Shown piece by piece: positions 47,367-57,524 of a stretch of 64,000 nt of DNA. The translations under genes and the position numbers were made by a program. The stretch's first letter is position 1. Each line of letters starts with the position of its first letter. The notes beneath the pieces are model-generated. The model searched no databases, was not told the origin of the DNA, and was given only the letters and a program-made list of their open reading frames with translations. The stretch comes from Chelatococcus sambhunathii. Lineage in GTDB: Bacteria; Pseudomonadota; Alphaproteobacteria; Rhizobiales; Beijerinckiaceae. The stretch covers positions 124,001 through 188,000 of the forward strand of contig NZ_LIOL01000005.1 of assembly GCF_001418005.1 (NCBI RefSeq), written 5' to 3'.

Positions 47367-48025
47367 GGGCGCCAACCGATGAAGTTCTTGATGAGGGCGA
47401 GACCGAGCTTCTGGCTCTTCTCCGGGTGAAACTGCGTGCCGGCGATATTGTCGCTGGCGACGGCCGCCGTCACCGGCCCGCCGTAGTCGGTCACTGCGAC
47501 GAGATCGTCGGCATCCGCCGGCGTGAGCGCGTAGGAATGCACGAAATAGGCGTGCCAGCCGTCCGCCCCCGTCGGGATCCCGGCGAGGAGCGGATGGGCG
47601 CGCCGCACGTCGAGCGTGTTCCAGCCCATGTGCGGGATCTTGAGCGCGGTGTCGGCCGGCGTGATGGCCGCGACATCGCCGCCGATCCAATCGAGGCCCG
47701 GCGTCGTCTCGTATTCGAGGCCGCGCGTGGCGAGAAGCTGCATGCCGACGCAGATGCCGAGGAAGGGCCGGCCGCGGCCGCGCACCGTCTCCTCGAGGGC
47801 CTCCACCATGCCCGGCACCGCATTGAGCCCGCGGCGGCAGTCGGCGAAGGCGCCGACGCCGGGCAGCACGATGCGCTCGGCCCGGCGCACCGCGTCGGGG
47901 TCGCTGGTGACGCTCACGCGCGCGTCGCTGCCGGCCTCGCGGGCCGCGCGCTCGAAGGCCTTGTGCGCCGAATGCAGGTTGCCGGAGCCGTAGTCGATGA
48001 TGGCGATGGTCGGCGCTGCGCTCAT
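47363..48025 (-). CDS. hisH: Imidazole glycerol phosphate synthase, glutaminase subunit
   Basis: 220 aa from ATG 48025. Class I glutamine amidotransferase with the triad intact: Cys in [12 protein letters not shown], and His and Glu in [12 protein letters not shown]. The N-terminus [21 protein letters not shown] and the oxyanion region [11 protein letters not shown] are standard. It supplies ammonia to HisF. Both ends overlap neighbours by four bases (DUF2628 gene and hisA), so the operon is tightly coupled. Confidence 0.96.
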   Translation of the reverse strand: MSAAPTIAIIDYGSGNLHSAHKAFERAAREAGSDARVSVTSDPDAVRRAERIVLPGVGAFADCRRGLNAVPGMVEALEETVRGRGRPFLGICVGMQLLATRGLEYETTPGLDWIGGDVAAITPADTALKIPHMGWNTLDVRRAHPLLAGIPTGADGWHAYFVHSYALTPADADDLVAVTDYGGPVTAAVASDNIAGTQFHPEKSQKLGLALIKNFIGWRP

Positions 48026-48516
48026 GGCCGGCGCTCCGTTTCGGGGAAGAGGCCGATGACCGGCGCCTCGCGCGCCGGGGCCGGCATGGCGGGCGCGGCG
48101 ATGGGGCCGCGCGGGGCCGGCGCCGGCGCTTCCCGTGACAGCCAGCGGGCGAAGGCGCGCACCTCGGCGCTTTCGAGATCGTCGGCGACGACCGCGTCGA
48201 CGGCGGCGAGGCCGCGTCGTTCCAGCGCCCGGCGCCGGAAGGCATTGGCCTCGAGCGCGAGGAGCACGGCAAGGAGGATGCCGAGCAGCGTCGTCACCCC
48301 CTGCGACAGGTTGAAGACCCGCCCGGCGGCGGCCACGAGCACGGACGCCCCGAGGGCCGCGAGCGCGCCGAGCCACAGACGGTTCCAGAGGAACCAGACG
48401 AGCGGGAAGATCAGCGCCCACCAGGCGATGCCGTCCTTGACGATGACGGCCTCGTCGAGCGCGCGGGCATCGCCCGGTTGCGCGCCCGCCGGCAGGTGCA
48501 GGGTATAGACCGCCAT
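48022..48516 (-). CDS. DUF2628 membrane protein in the his operon
   Basis: About 164 aa from ATG 48516 ([16 protein letters not shown]). Two or three hydrophobic segments occupy about 30-95: [34 protein letters not shown], then [30 protein letters not shown]. The C-terminal third is Ala/Pro-rich and polar. The gene sits between hisB and hisH and overlaps hisH by ATGA, a placement conserved across Hyphomicrobiales, but no function is known. It need not take part in histidine synthesis. Confidence 0.85.
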   Translation of the reverse strand: MAVYTLHLPAGAQPGDARALDEAVIVKDGIAWWALIFPLVWFLWNRLWLGALAALGASVLVAAAGRVFNLSQGVTTLLGILLAVLLALEANAFRRRALERRGLAAVDAVVADDLESAEVRAFARWLSREAPAPAPRGPIAAPAMPAPAREAPVIGLFPETERRP

Positions 48517-48524
48517 GGCGTCCT

Positions 48525-49112
48525 CTACAGGGATCCCTTGGTCGAGGGTACGCGGCCCTCCTCGCGCGGATCGAGAGCCACGGCGCGGCGCAGCGCGCGG
48601 GCGAGGCCCTTGAAGCAGCTCTCCGCAATATGGTGCTGGTTGTCGCCGTAGAGCGTCTCGACGTGCAATGTGATGCCCGCATTCATGGCGAAAGCCTGGA
48701 ACCACTCGCGCACCAGCTCCGTGTCGAAGGTGCCGATCTTGTCGCGGGCAAAGGCCGTGCGGAAGACGAGAAAGGGCCGGCCCGAGATGTCGAGCGCGAC
48801 GCGTGTCAGCGTCTCGTCCATGGGCAGGTGGACGTCGGCATAGCGCGCGATGCCGCGCTTGTCGCCGAGGGCCTGCACGAAGGCCTGGCCCAGCGCGATG
48901 GCGCTGTCCTCCACCGTGTGGTGGTCGTCGATATGCGTGTCGCCGGTGACGGAGACGGTGAGGTCGAAGAGCGCATGGCGGGCCAGGAGATCGAGCATGT
49001 GGTCGAGAAAGCCGACCCCGGTCGCGATCTCGGCCTTGCCCGCGCCGTCGAGGGCGAGCTTCACCGAAACGTCCGTCTCGCTCGTGCGGCGTGACACGCT
49101 GGCGGTGCGCAT
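48525..49112 (-). CDS. hisB: Imidazoleglycerol-phosphate dehydratase
   Basis: 195 aa, monofunctional, without the phosphatase domain found in enteric HisB. Manganese-binding motifs are [34 protein letters not shown] and [20 protein letters not shown]; the N-terminus [22 protein letters not shown] is typical. It dehydrates IGP to imidazole acetol phosphate. It is the first gene of the leftward his cluster and is divergent from hslV. Confidence 0.97.
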   Translation of the reverse strand: MRTASVSRRTSETDVSVKLALDGAGKAEIATGVGFLDHMLDLLARHALFDLTVSVTGDTHIDDHHTVEDSAIALGQAFVQALGDKRGIARYADVHLPMDETLTRVALDISGRPFLVFRTAFARDKIGTFDTELVREWFQAFAMNAGITLHVETLYGDNQHHIAESCFKGLARALRRAVALDPREEGRVPSTKGSL

Positions 49113-49235
49113 GGGTTCTCATCTCCGTCAGAGCCGCTGTCGCGGCGCACGCGCCTTCTAGCAAGCGACGCCGCCCGGCGCCACCCTGCGCTTCGTCGCG
49201 CCCGCCCGTCACCGGCCCTTCTGTTGCGGGCGGCG

Positions 49236-49264
49236 TTGGCCGACGGGCGAAAAACGCCTACATG
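49236..49264 (+). promoter_or_regulatory. Candidate hslV promoter
   Basis: TTGGCC at 49236-49241 and TACATG at 49259-49264 are separated by 17 bases, about 60 bases upstream of hslV. No heat-shock sigma-32 pattern (CTTG-type -35) was recognised, which is notable for an hslVU operon. The match is modest. Confidence 0.3.
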
Positions 49265-49326
49265 AAGGCGATGTTGCAGGATGATCGACCGGTCGCCGGC
49301 AGGTCGGATACCGGTGCGAGGGAATG

Positions 49327-49902
49327 GTGAGCTTGATGCAGACAGCGGCGGACGGGCAGTTTCACGCGACGACCATCCTCATGGTCCGTAAGGACGGGCG
49401 CACCGTGATCGGCGGCGACGGCCAGGTGAGCCTCGGCCAGACGGTGATCAAGGGCAACGCCCGCAAGGTGCGCCGCCTCGCCAAGGGCGCGGTCATCGGC
49501 GGCTTCGCCGGCGCGACGGCGGACGCCTTCACGCTGTTCGAGCGGCTGGAGGCCAAGCTCGACCAGTTCCCCGGCCAGCTCATGCGCGCCTGCGTCGAGC
49601 TCGCCAAGGACTGGCGCACCGACCGCTACCTGCGCCGCCTCGAGGCGATGATGCTGGTGGCCGACAAGAACATCGGCCTCCTCCTCTCGGGCACCGGCGA
49701 CGTGCTGGAGCCGGAGGCGATCCACGGCACCTCCATCATGGCGATCGGCTCCGGCGGCAATTATGCGCTCGCGGCGGCACGGGCGCTCGCCGACAGCACC
49801 CACGATGCCGAGGACATCGTGCGCCGCTCGCTCGCCATCGCTGCGGACATCTGCGTCTACACCAACGGCAACCTCGTCATCGAGACCCTGGAGAACGCCT
49901 GA
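49327..49902 (+). CDS. hslV: ATP-dependent protease HslVU, peptidase subunit
   Basis: About 191 aa from GTG 49327, four bases after GAGGG; ATG 49324 and ATG 49336 are close alternatives. The N-terminal Thr nucleophile is in [13 protein letters not shown], exposed after propeptide removal. The proteasome-beta-like fold shows [24 protein letters not shown] and [17 protein letters not shown], and [18 protein letters not shown] is near the C-terminal half. Two stacked hexamers form the proteolytic core under HslU. A GNAT gene separates it from hslU. Confidence 0.97.
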   Translation: MSLMQTAADGQFHATTILMVRKDGRTVIGGDGQVSLGQTVIKGNARKVRRLAKGAVIGGFAGATADAFTLFERLEAKLDQFPGQLMRACVELAKDWRTDRYLRRLEAMMLVADKNIGLLLSGTGDVLEPEAIHGTSIMAIGSGGNYALAAARALADSTHDAEDIVRRSLAIAADICVYTNGNLVIETLENA

Positions 49903-49905
49903 GGC

Positions 49906-50414
49906 ATGTCCGCGTCCCCCTACTCCTTTGAGCCGGTGACGGAGGCGGATCTCGGCCTCCTCGGACGCTGGATCGCGACGCCGCATGTCGCGGCCTGGTG
50001 GGGCGAGGTCGAGAGCGAGCTCGAAGGCATCCGGTCCGATCTGGCCGACCCGGCCATGGAGGCCTTCATCGTCGCCCATGCCGGGCGGCCGATCGGCTTC
50101 CTCCAGAGCTACGTGGTGCATGCCGAGCCGGACCACCCCTATGCCGACCAGCCGGCGGGGGCGCGCGGCATCGACCAGTTCATCGGCGAGGCCGACATGG
50201 TGGGCCTCGGCCACGGCACGGCCTTCATCCGCAGCTTCTGCGAGATGCTGGAGAGGGCAGGCGTGCCGCGGATCGTGACGGATCCGAATCCAACGAACGC
50301 CCGGGCCATCCGGGCCTATGAAAAGGCCGGCTTCCGGCCGCTCGAGGAAAGAGATACGCCCTTCGGCCGCGTGCTTCTCATGGTGCGCGACGGTGCGGCG
50401 CAACGAGGACAGCA

Positions 50415-50418
<4 letters not shown>
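49906..50418 (+). CDS. GNAT-family N-acetyltransferase, AAC(6')-like, between hslV and hslU
   Basis: 170 aa from ATG 49906. GNAT features are the N-terminal [51 protein letters not shown] as the acetyl-CoA loop, and [24 protein letters not shown] as the C-terminal half. This sequence type resembles the aminoglycoside 6'-acetyltransferase / siderophore-acylase branch, but most chromosomal members have no known resistance role. It starts three bases after hslV and overlaps hslU by ATGA, so it is co-translated with the protease. The substrate is unknown. Confidence 0.85.
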
Positions 50419-51722
<1,304 letters not shown>

Positions 51723-51743
51723 TCGGTCCGGCGCCGAATCGAT

Positions 51744-53312
51744 TTGTCGCGGGCAGCGGCGGTGAGCGCGCCCGCGGCCGAAACGGCCTCCCCGCTGCCC
51801 CGCGCGGGGCTTCTCGTCGGGCTCGGCGCGGCCGGCTCGCGCATCCTCGGCTTCGTTCGCGACGTCGCCATCGCCGCCGTCATCGGCGCCGGCCCGGTGG
51901 CCGATGCCTTCCTCGTTGCCTTCCGCCTGCCCAATCTCGTGCGCCGCGTCCTCGCCGACGGCGGGCTGAACGGCGCCTTCGTGCCCCTCCTCCTGCGCAT
52001 CGGCGCGGAGCGAAGTCCAGTCGCCGCGAGACGTTTCGCGGCCGAATCGATCGCTGCGACAGCCCTTCTCGGCTTCGGGATCGTCGCGCTCGTCACTCTG
52101 CTCGCCCCGCTCGTCGTCCTGACGCTGGCGGCGGGCTATGCCGGCGGGGACGAGCGCCTGCCGCTGGCCGCGTCCTACCTGCGGCTTTCCGCGCCCTTCA
52201 TCGGCTTTTCGCTCATCGCCGCGCTGCTGACGGCCTTCCTGTCGGCTGAGCGGCGCTTCTCGGCTGTCGCCGCGATCGCGCTCGCGGCCAATGTCGTGCT
52301 CCTCGCCTTCCTGGCCATCCTTTCGGGTCTTGCCCTTGACGAGCGGTCCGCGGCGACCTGGCTCGCGCTCGGCGTCGGCCTCTCCGGGCTTCTACAACTC
52401 GTCGCCGCGATGGCGGCCAGCCGCGGGGTATGGCCGGGTCTTGCCCGGCCGCACTGGAGTCCCGACATGCGGCGGCTCTTCGCCCTGGGTGGCCCGGCCC
52501 TCATGGCCAGTGCCGCGCCGCAGCTCATGGCGGTGGCGGCGACGCAACTCGCCTCGGCCATACCCTCGGCCGTGTCCTGGTTCTACTATGCAGAGCGGCT
52601 GTTCCAGTTGCCGCTCTCCTTTGTGTCGCTCGCGGCAGGCATGGTCGTCCTGCCCGAGATCGCCGCCCGCGCGGCCGGCGCAGACGCGCGGCATGCCGTG
52701 GCCGCCCGTGCCGGCGAGGCGGCGCTCGCCCTGTCCCTGCCGGCTGCTGCCGCCTTCCTCGTGCTCGCCGAGCCGATGGCAGCGGTGCTGTTCGTCCGCG
52801 GCGCCTTTTCCGCACACGACGCGGCCATGACCGCCATTGCCTTGAAAGCACTTGCCGTCGGCCTGCCGGCGGCAGCGCTGGCGCGCGTCTTCATGCAGGC
52901 GGCCTTTGCCGAGGGCGACATGCGCGTGCCGGTCATGGCGACGCTCGGCAGTATCGCTGCCACCCTTCTGGCAGGCTTGATCCTGAAAGGTCTGTCCGGC
53001 GCCACCGGCGTCGCGCTCGCGATGTCTGCCGGACTCATCGCGAATGCGGCACTACTCCTTCTCTCCCCCGCCGTGCGACAGGCTGCAGCGGCCCTCGACG
53101 CCGGACGCATCCTGAGGCTCGGGCTGGCGAGTGTCGTCATGGGGGTGGCGGTGGCCGGACTCGCGGCATGGGGGGCGGGCAGCCTGACGCCCGGTCGGAA
53201 CGGTCTCGTGAGCCTTGCTCTCCTTGCCGCCATCTGCCTCGCCGGCCTCGCGCTTTACGGCGTCCTGTGCGTTGCCTTGCGAGTCGACCCGCGCCGGCTC
53301 CTGCGCCATTGA
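51744..53312 (+). CDS. murJ: Lipid II flippase MurJ
   Basis: About 522 aa from TTG 51744; GTG 51762 is a possible alternative start. An integral membrane protein with about 14 hydrophobic segments. MurJ/MviN signatures are [53 protein letters not shown] near the N-terminus and [29 protein letters not shown] in the middle. It flips lipid II across the inner membrane for peptidoglycan synthesis. trpS follows 71 bases on, a conserved pair in Hyphomicrobiales. Confidence 0.94.
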   Translation: MSRAAAVSAPAAETASPLPRAGLLVGLGAAGSRILGFVRDVAIAAVIGAGPVADAFLVAFRLPNLVRRVLADGGLNGAFVPLLLRIGAERSPVAARRFAAESIAATALLGFGIVALVTLLAPLVVLTLAAGYAGGDERLPLAASYLRLSAPFIGFSLIAALLTAFLSAERRFSAVAAIALAANVVLLAFLAILSGLALDERSAATWLALGVGLSGLLQLVAAMAASRGVWPGLARPHWSPDMRRLFALGGPALMASAAPQLMAVAATQLASAIPSAVSWFYYAERLFQLPLSFVSLAAGMVVLPEIAARAAGADARHAVAARAGEAALALSLPAAAAFLVLAEPMAAVLFVRGAFSAHDAAMTAIALKALAVGLPAAALARVFMQAAFAEGDMRVPVMATLGSIAATLLAGLILKGLSGATGVALAMSAGLIANAALLLLSPAVRQAAAALDAGRILRLGLASVVMGVAVAGLAAWGAGSLTPGRNGLVSLALLAAICLAGLALYGVLCVALRVDPRRLLRH

Positions 53313-53383
53313 GCGCTCGCCGCATCTTGCGGAAACCGTCCGCCATTGCGATAAGGCCGCGCCTCGTGTCAGGGGAGCAGGCA

Positions 53384-54433
53384 ATGGCGGTTTTCAAGGA
53401 ACGGGTGTTTTCCGGGGTACAGCCGACGGGCAATCTCCATCTCGGCAATTATCTCGGCGCCATCTCGCGCTTCGTGCCGCTGCAGGAAAGATACGACTGC
53501 ATCTATTGCGTCGTGGACATGCACGCCATCACCGTGCCGCAGGATCCGAAGGAACTGCGCCGGCAGATCCGCGAGGTGACGGCGGCCTTCCTCGCGGCGG
53601 GCATCGATGCCGAGCGGCACATCGTGTTCAACCAGAGCCAGGTGGCCGAGCACGCCGAACTCGCCTGGATCTTCAACTGCATCGCCCGCATCGGCTGGCT
53701 GAACCGCATGACGCAGTTCAAGGAGAAGGCCGGCAAGGACCGCGAGAATGCCTCCGTCGGGCTCTATGCCTATCCGACCCTGATGGCTGCCGACATCCTC
53801 GCCTATCGGGCCACGCACGTGCCTGTCGGCGAGGACCAGAAACAGCATCTCGAGCTGACGCGCGACGTCGCTCAGAAGTTCAACAACGATTATGCCGCGG
53901 CCATCGCCGAGAACGGCCACGGCGACGCCTTCTTCCCGCTCACCGAGCCGCTGATCCAGGGGCCGGCAATGCGTATCATGTCGCTGCGCGACGGTTCCAA
54001 GAAGATGTCGAAGTCGGACCCCTCCGACTATTCGCGCATCAACCTGACCGACGATGCCGACGCCATCGCCCAGAAAATCCGCAAGGCCAAGACCGATCCG
54101 GAACCGCTGCCGAGCGAGGAGGCCGGGCTCCAGAGCCGGCCCGAGGCGGCGAATCTCGTCGGCATCTTCGCCGCCCTCAAGGGTGTGGAGAAATCGCAGG
54201 TGCTGCGCGAGTTCGGAGGCGCCCAGTTCTCCTCCTTCAAGGGCGCGCTGGTCGACCTTGCCGTGGAGAAGATGGGGCCCATCGGCGCCGAGATGAAGCG
54301 CCTGGTCGCCGATCCCGGCCATATCGACGCTGTGCTCGGCAAGGGGGCGGAGCGGGCGCGCGTCATCGCGCGCGAGACGCTTGATGCCGTCTATGACATC
54401 GTCGGCTTCATTCGTTCCGCGCGTAACAGTTGA
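53384..54433 (+). CDS. trpS: Tryptophanyl-tRNA synthetase
   Basis: 349 aa from ATG 53384; GGGGAG lies about eight bases upstream. The frame extends far upstream within murJ without homology. Class I motifs are [18 protein letters not shown] (HIGH-like) and [17 protein letters not shown] (KMSKS). The tryptophan pocket region includes [23 protein letters not shown] and [36 protein letters not shown]. It charges tRNA-Trp. The normal bacterial length is retained. Confidence 0.97.
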   Translation: MAVFKERVFSGVQPTGNLHLGNYLGAISRFVPLQERYDCIYCVVDMHAITVPQDPKELRRQIREVTAAFLAAGIDAERHIVFNQSQVAEHAELAWIFNCIARIGWLNRMTQFKEKAGKDRENASVGLYAYPTLMAADILAYRATHVPVGEDQKQHLELTRDVAQKFNNDYAAAIAENGHGDAFFPLTEPLIQGPAMRIMSLRDGSKKMSKSDPSDYSRINLTDDADAIAQKIRKAKTDPEPLPSEEAGLQSRPEAANLVGIFAALKGVEKSQVLREFGGAQFSSFKGALVDLAVEKMGPIGAEMKRLVADPGHIDAVLGKGAERARVIARETLDAVYDIVGFIRSARNS

Positions 54434-54492
54434 TCCGCGCTGCGCCGCTTGGCAGCATCGGGGCACAAGCGGCGGACACGAGGCGGTGGTCG

Positions 54493-54990
54493 ATGACCGG
54501 AAAGCGGCGGCGATCCTATGAAGCAGGCCATCGCGCCAAGTTCCTGGTGGTGGTGGACGACACGCCCGAGTGCGACCGGGCCATCTATTTCGCCGCCCGC
54601 CGGGCGGCGCGCACCGGCGTATCGGTAACGCTGCTTAGTGTGGTTCCGCCGGGGGAATACCAACACTGGCTCGGCGTGGGCGAGCTCATGCAGGCCGAGG
54701 CCGTGGAAGAGGCGAACGAATTCCTCGACGCGGCGAGCGCCCGTGTGCGCGACATCGCCGGCCTCGAGCCCGAGCGTGTCGTCCTCGTCGGCAACAAGTC
54801 CGAGGAGATCGTCCGTCATATCGAGGAGGACGAGGACATTGCCCTCCTCGTGCTTGCTGCGGGTACCGGCTCGGAAGGGCCCGGGCCGCTCGTCTCGATG
54901 ATGGCGGGCAAGGCGGCGGCGAGTTTCCCCATCCCCGTCGCCATCGTGCCGGGCCATCTCACCGACGAGGAAATCGACGCGCTCGCCTGA
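54493..54990 (+). CDS. Universal stress protein (UspA family)
   Basis: 165 aa from ATG 54493. One Usp domain: KFLVVVDDTPECDRAIYFAARRAARTGVSVTLLSVV at the N-terminal strand-helix, and AAGTGSEGPGPLVSMMAGKAAASFPIPVAIVPG at the C-terminus, which resembles the G-2x-G-9x-G ATP-binding pattern only approximately. A conserved middle reads IVRHIEEDEDIALLVLAAG. The cytosolic role in stress tolerance is not specific. It lies 59 bases after trpS and may be co-transcribed with it. Confidence 0.88.
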   Translation: MTGKRRRSYEAGHRAKFLVVVDDTPECDRAIYFAARRAARTGVSVTLLSVVPPGEYQHWLGVGELMQAEAVEEANEFLDAASARVRDIAGLEPERVVLVGNKSEEIVRHIEEDEDIALLVLAAGTGSEGPGPLVSMMAGKAAASFPIPVAIVPGHLTDEEIDALA

Positions 54991-55052
54991 GCGACCCGCG
55001 CCGAACCTTGCGCCGGACAAAAGAACCGCCACATTGAAGGGTGTATTGTCTG

Positions 55053-55067
55053 TTGGAACGGTTCTAA
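55053..55067. promoter_or_regulatory. Irr/ICE-like palindrome upstream of the NifU-family gene
   Basis: TTGGAAC-G-GTTCTAA is a 7-1-7 inverted repeat with one mismatched pair. It resembles the iron-control element TTTAGAA-N3-TTCTAAA bound by Irr in rhizobia (about 11 of 14 positions). It lies 69 bases upstream of the NifU-family ATG. Irr is not in the window. Confidence 0.45.
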
Positions 55068-55135
55068 GGAATGAGCCAACAGCCGCTGCATTGTCACCGC
55101 CGGTTCTTGACCCGGTCGCGTGAGGAGAGATCTGA

Positions 55136-55696
55136 ATGTTCATCCAGACCGAAGCCACGCCGAATCCGGCGACCCTCAAGTTCCTGCCTGGACGCACCGT
55201 CCTGCCCGAGGGTACGCTCGACCTGCGCTCGGGCGAGGACGCCTCGCGCTCGCCGCTGGCCGAGCGACTGTTCGCCATCGATGGCGTGGCTGCCGTCTTC
55301 TTCGGCCACGACTTCATCACAGTGACCAAGACGGGCGGCGAGTGGCAGCACCTGAAGCCGGCCATCCTCGGCGCCATCATGGAGCATTTCATGTCGGGCG
55401 CGCCGCTCCTGCGCGAGGATGCCGGCGTCGATACGGACGAGGCGGACGAGTTCTTCGCCGAGGAGGATGCCGCCACCGTCGAGACCATCAAGGAACTGCT
55501 CGAGACGCGCGTGCGCCCTGCTGTGGCAGGCGACGGCGGCGACATCACCTTCCGCGGCTATCGCAACGGCGTGGTCTATCTCGCGATGAAAGGCTCCTGC
55601 TCGGGCTGCCCCTCCTCGACGGCGACGCTCAAGCACGGCATCCAGAATCTCCTGCAGCACTTCCTGCCCGACGTGCGCGAGGTCGAGGCCGTGTGA
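55136..55696 (+). CDS. NifU-family iron-sulfur cluster scaffold/carrier (Nfu type)
   Basis: 186 aa from ATG 55136, with GAGGAGA a few bases upstream. The N-terminal Nfu_N domain (about 1-88) shows MFIQTEATPNPATLKFLPGR and SPLAERLFAIDGVAAVFFG. The C-terminal NifU-like domain (about 115-186) has VRPAVAGDGGDITFRGY and the cluster-binding Cys155 and Cys158 in GSCSGCPSST. It delivers Fe-S clusters to target proteins. MiaB, a cluster-dependent enzyme, is encoded about 3 kb downstream. An Irr-like palindrome upstream suggests iron control. Confidence 0.94.
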   Translation: MFIQTEATPNPATLKFLPGRTVLPEGTLDLRSGEDASRSPLAERLFAIDGVAAVFFGHDFITVTKTGGEWQHLKPAILGAIMEHFMSGAPLLREDAGVDTDEADEFFAEEDAATVETIKELLETRVRPAVAGDGGDITFRGYRNGVVYLAMKGSCSGCPSSTATLKHGIQNLLQHFLPDVREVEAV

Positions 55697-55791
55697 AGGC
55701 TTGAGGCCAAGCTCGGGGCCCGACCACTAAAAACGGTTGCCAGCGCCGCGCGCGGCGATCTAGAGGACGTGCCAGCGAGGGAGACTTCAGT

Positions 55792-56469
55792 TTGCGCGTT
55801 CTCGGCATCGACACGGCGCTCGGCGCCTGTTCCGCCTGCGTTCTCGACGGCAGCACCGTCCTTGCAGAAGAAACCATGGTGCTGGCGCGCGGCCATGCCG
55901 AGGCACTGCTGCCGCTCGTCGAGCGCGTCATGGCGGCCGTGCCGGGCGGCTTCGAAACGCTCGATCGGGTCGCGGTCACCGTGGGCCCCGGCAGCTTCAC
56001 GGGCCTGCGTGTCGGCATCTCGGCGGCCCGGGCCATCGGCCTTGCCGCCGGCGTCCCGGTCGTCGGTGTCACCACCTTGTCGGCCTTCCTCGCGCCGCTG
56101 GTCGCGGCTGGCGGCAACCGCCTCAACGCTGCGGCCATCGATGCGCGCCATGGCCATCTCTACTTCCAGTGCATCGCTGCCGGCGGGCGCACCATCGTCC
56201 CGGCCCGTCATGTCTCGGTGCGCGATGCTGCCCGCGTCATCGGCTCGGGCCCCATGACCATCGCCGGCTCCGGCGCGGCGATCCTCGGTCACGAGTTGCG
56301 CAATCTGGGTGTCGACGCCAAGATCGCCGATGCCGAGATCGCGCCGCACATCGCCTGGGTGGCGCGGCTCGGCATGGCCGCCGACCCGGCGACGGCCTTG
56401 CCCAAGCCCGTCTACCTGCGCGCCCCCGATGCCAAGCCGCAGGAACACATGCGCATTCCCCGGCGTTGA
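55792..56469 (+). CDS. tsaB: tRNA threonylcarbamoyladenosine biosynthesis protein TsaB
   Basis: 225 aa from TTG 55792 with GAGGGAG about nine bases upstream. The ASKHA-fold N-terminus reads MRVLGIDTALGACSACVL, with GHAEALLPLVERVM, VAVTVGPGSFTGLRVGISAARAIGLAAGVPVVGV and a C-terminal LPKPVYLRAPDAK. TsaB supports TsaD in making t6A at A37 of ANN-decoding tRNAs. rimI follows 24 bases downstream, the usual tsaB-rimI pair. Confidence 0.95.
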   Translation: MRVLGIDTALGACSACVLDGSTVLAEETMVLARGHAEALLPLVERVMAAVPGGFETLDRVAVTVGPGSFTGLRVGISAARAIGLAAGVPVVGVTTLSAFLAPLVAAGGNRLNAAAIDARHGHLYFQCIAAGGRTIVPARHVSVRDAARVIGSGPMTIAGSGAAILGHELRNLGVDAKIADAEIAPHIAWVARLGMAADPATALPKPVYLRAPDAKPQEHMRIPRR

Positions 56470-56493
56470 GCCATCGGTGATAATCGGCGCGCC

Positions 56494-56994
56494 ATGATTC
56501 TCGACCGCTGGCTGGGCCGTGCTTCATCCTCCTTTCCCGCAGCCTTCGTCAGGCCACTGTCGCCTGCCGACGCGGCCGCGGTCGCGGCGATCCACGCCAC
56601 CTCCTTTGCCCGCGGCTGGGAGGCGAGCGAGTTCGAACGGCTCATCGCCGCAGGCAGCAACGTGGCGGAGGGCGTCCTTGCGGCGGACAGCCGGGCCCTC
56701 GACGGCTTTGCTCTGTCGCGCGTGGCCGCCGACGACGCGGAGATCCTGACCATCGCCGTCGCCGAGGCGCGGCGGGGCCGGGGGCTTGCCCGCCATCTCC
56801 TCGCCCATCACCTCGGCTCGCTCGCTGGGCGCGGCGCTCGGCGCATCTTCCTCGAGGTCGAGGCCGAGAATGGTCCGGCACTGGCGCTCTATCGGCGCTT
56901 CGGTTTCGAGGAGGTCGGCCGGCGCGACGGCTATTATCGCAAGGGGGACGGCAGCACGGCGACGGCCCTCGTCATGGCGCGCGACCTGCCGTGA
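56494..56994 (+). CDS. rimI: Ribosomal protein S18-alanine N-acetyltransferase RimI-type GNAT
   Basis: 166 aa from ATG 56494. The GNAT fold shows LSPADAAAVAAIHATSFARGWEASEFERLIA, ILTIAVAEARRGRGLARHLLAHHL with the acetyl-CoA loop RRGRGLA, and EVEAENGPALALYRRFGFEEVGRRDGYYRKGDG. Adjacent tsaB supports RimI identity. In some alphaproteobacteria RimI-like proteins also act on other N-termini, so the exact target is not certain. Confidence 0.9.
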   Translation: MILDRWLGRASSSFPAAFVRPLSPADAAAVAAIHATSFARGWEASEFERLIAAGSNVAEGVLAADSRALDGFALSRVAADDAEILTIAVAEARRGRGLARHLLAHHLGSLAGRGARRIFLEVEAENGPALALYRRFGFEEVGRRDGYYRKGDGSTATALVMARDLP

Positions 56995-57073
56995 GCCGTA
57001 GTCCGGCCGGCATGGACGCGCGTCTTCCGGCTTCCTATAAGAGCGGGATGATCAGGAAAGGGAGGCGGGCCGT

Positions 57074-57517
57074 TTGGCGGGGGTGAAGCGCAGACTGCAA
57101 GGCAACGTCATCGAACGCGCCTGCGTCGCCCGCGGGATGCGCATGACCGGGCCGCGCCGCGTGATCGCCAAGGTGCTCGGCGATGCCGACGACCATCCCG
57201 ACGTCGTCGAGCTGCACCGCCGTGCCGCGGCCGTGGACGAGCGCATTTCGCTGTCCACCGTCTACCGCACTGTCAAGCTCTTCGAGGACAAGGGCATCAT
57301 CGAGCGCCACCAGTTTGGCGACGGCCGCGCGCGCTACGAGCGCGCGCCGAAGGAGCACCACGACCACCTCATCGACATGAATACCGGCGACGTCATCGAG
57401 TTCCACTCCGAAGAGATCGAGCGGCTCCAGGCCGAGATCGCGCGGCGCCTCGGCTACCGCCTGGTGCACCATCGGCTCGAGCTCTATGCCGTGCCGCTCG
57501 AGGACGAGGCGGACTGA
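57074..57517 (+). CDS. Fur-superfamily metal-responsive regulator (Fur/Mur type)
   Basis: 147 aa from TTG 57074; GGGAGG is eight bases upstream. The winged-helix domain shows GMRMTGPRRVIAKVLGDADDHPDVVELHRRAAAVDERISLSTVYRTVKLFEDKGII. The dimerisation domain has EHHDHLIDMNTGDVIEFHSEEIERLQ, the HHDH metal site. The usual C-X2-C zinc pair after it is absent, as in the alphaproteobacterial Mur/Fur group, which often senses Mn. It lies between rimI and a PlsC-like gene. Whether it responds to Fe or Mn is undecided. Confidence 0.88.
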   Translation: MAGVKRRLQGNVIERACVARGMRMTGPRRVIAKVLGDADDHPDVVELHRRAAAVDERISLSTVYRTVKLFEDKGIIERHQFGDGRARYERAPKEHHDHLIDMNTGDVIEFHSEEIERLQAEIARRLGYRLVHHRLELYAVPLEDEAD

Positions 57518-57524
57518 ACCGGCC

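Noticed and set aside
49113-49326. Heat-shock sigma-32 promoter for hslVU
   Set aside because: No CTTG-type -35 with a matching -10 was found; only a weak housekeeping-like pair is present.
48525-49326. Histidine leader peptide or attenuator upstream of hisB
   Set aside because: No run of His codons and no alternative hairpin pair was seen in the gap to hslV.
49356-49371. parS-like CAGTTTCACGCGACGA near the start of hslV
   Set aside because: Only about ten of sixteen positions fit and the palindrome is broken on the right; it is ordinary coding sequence.
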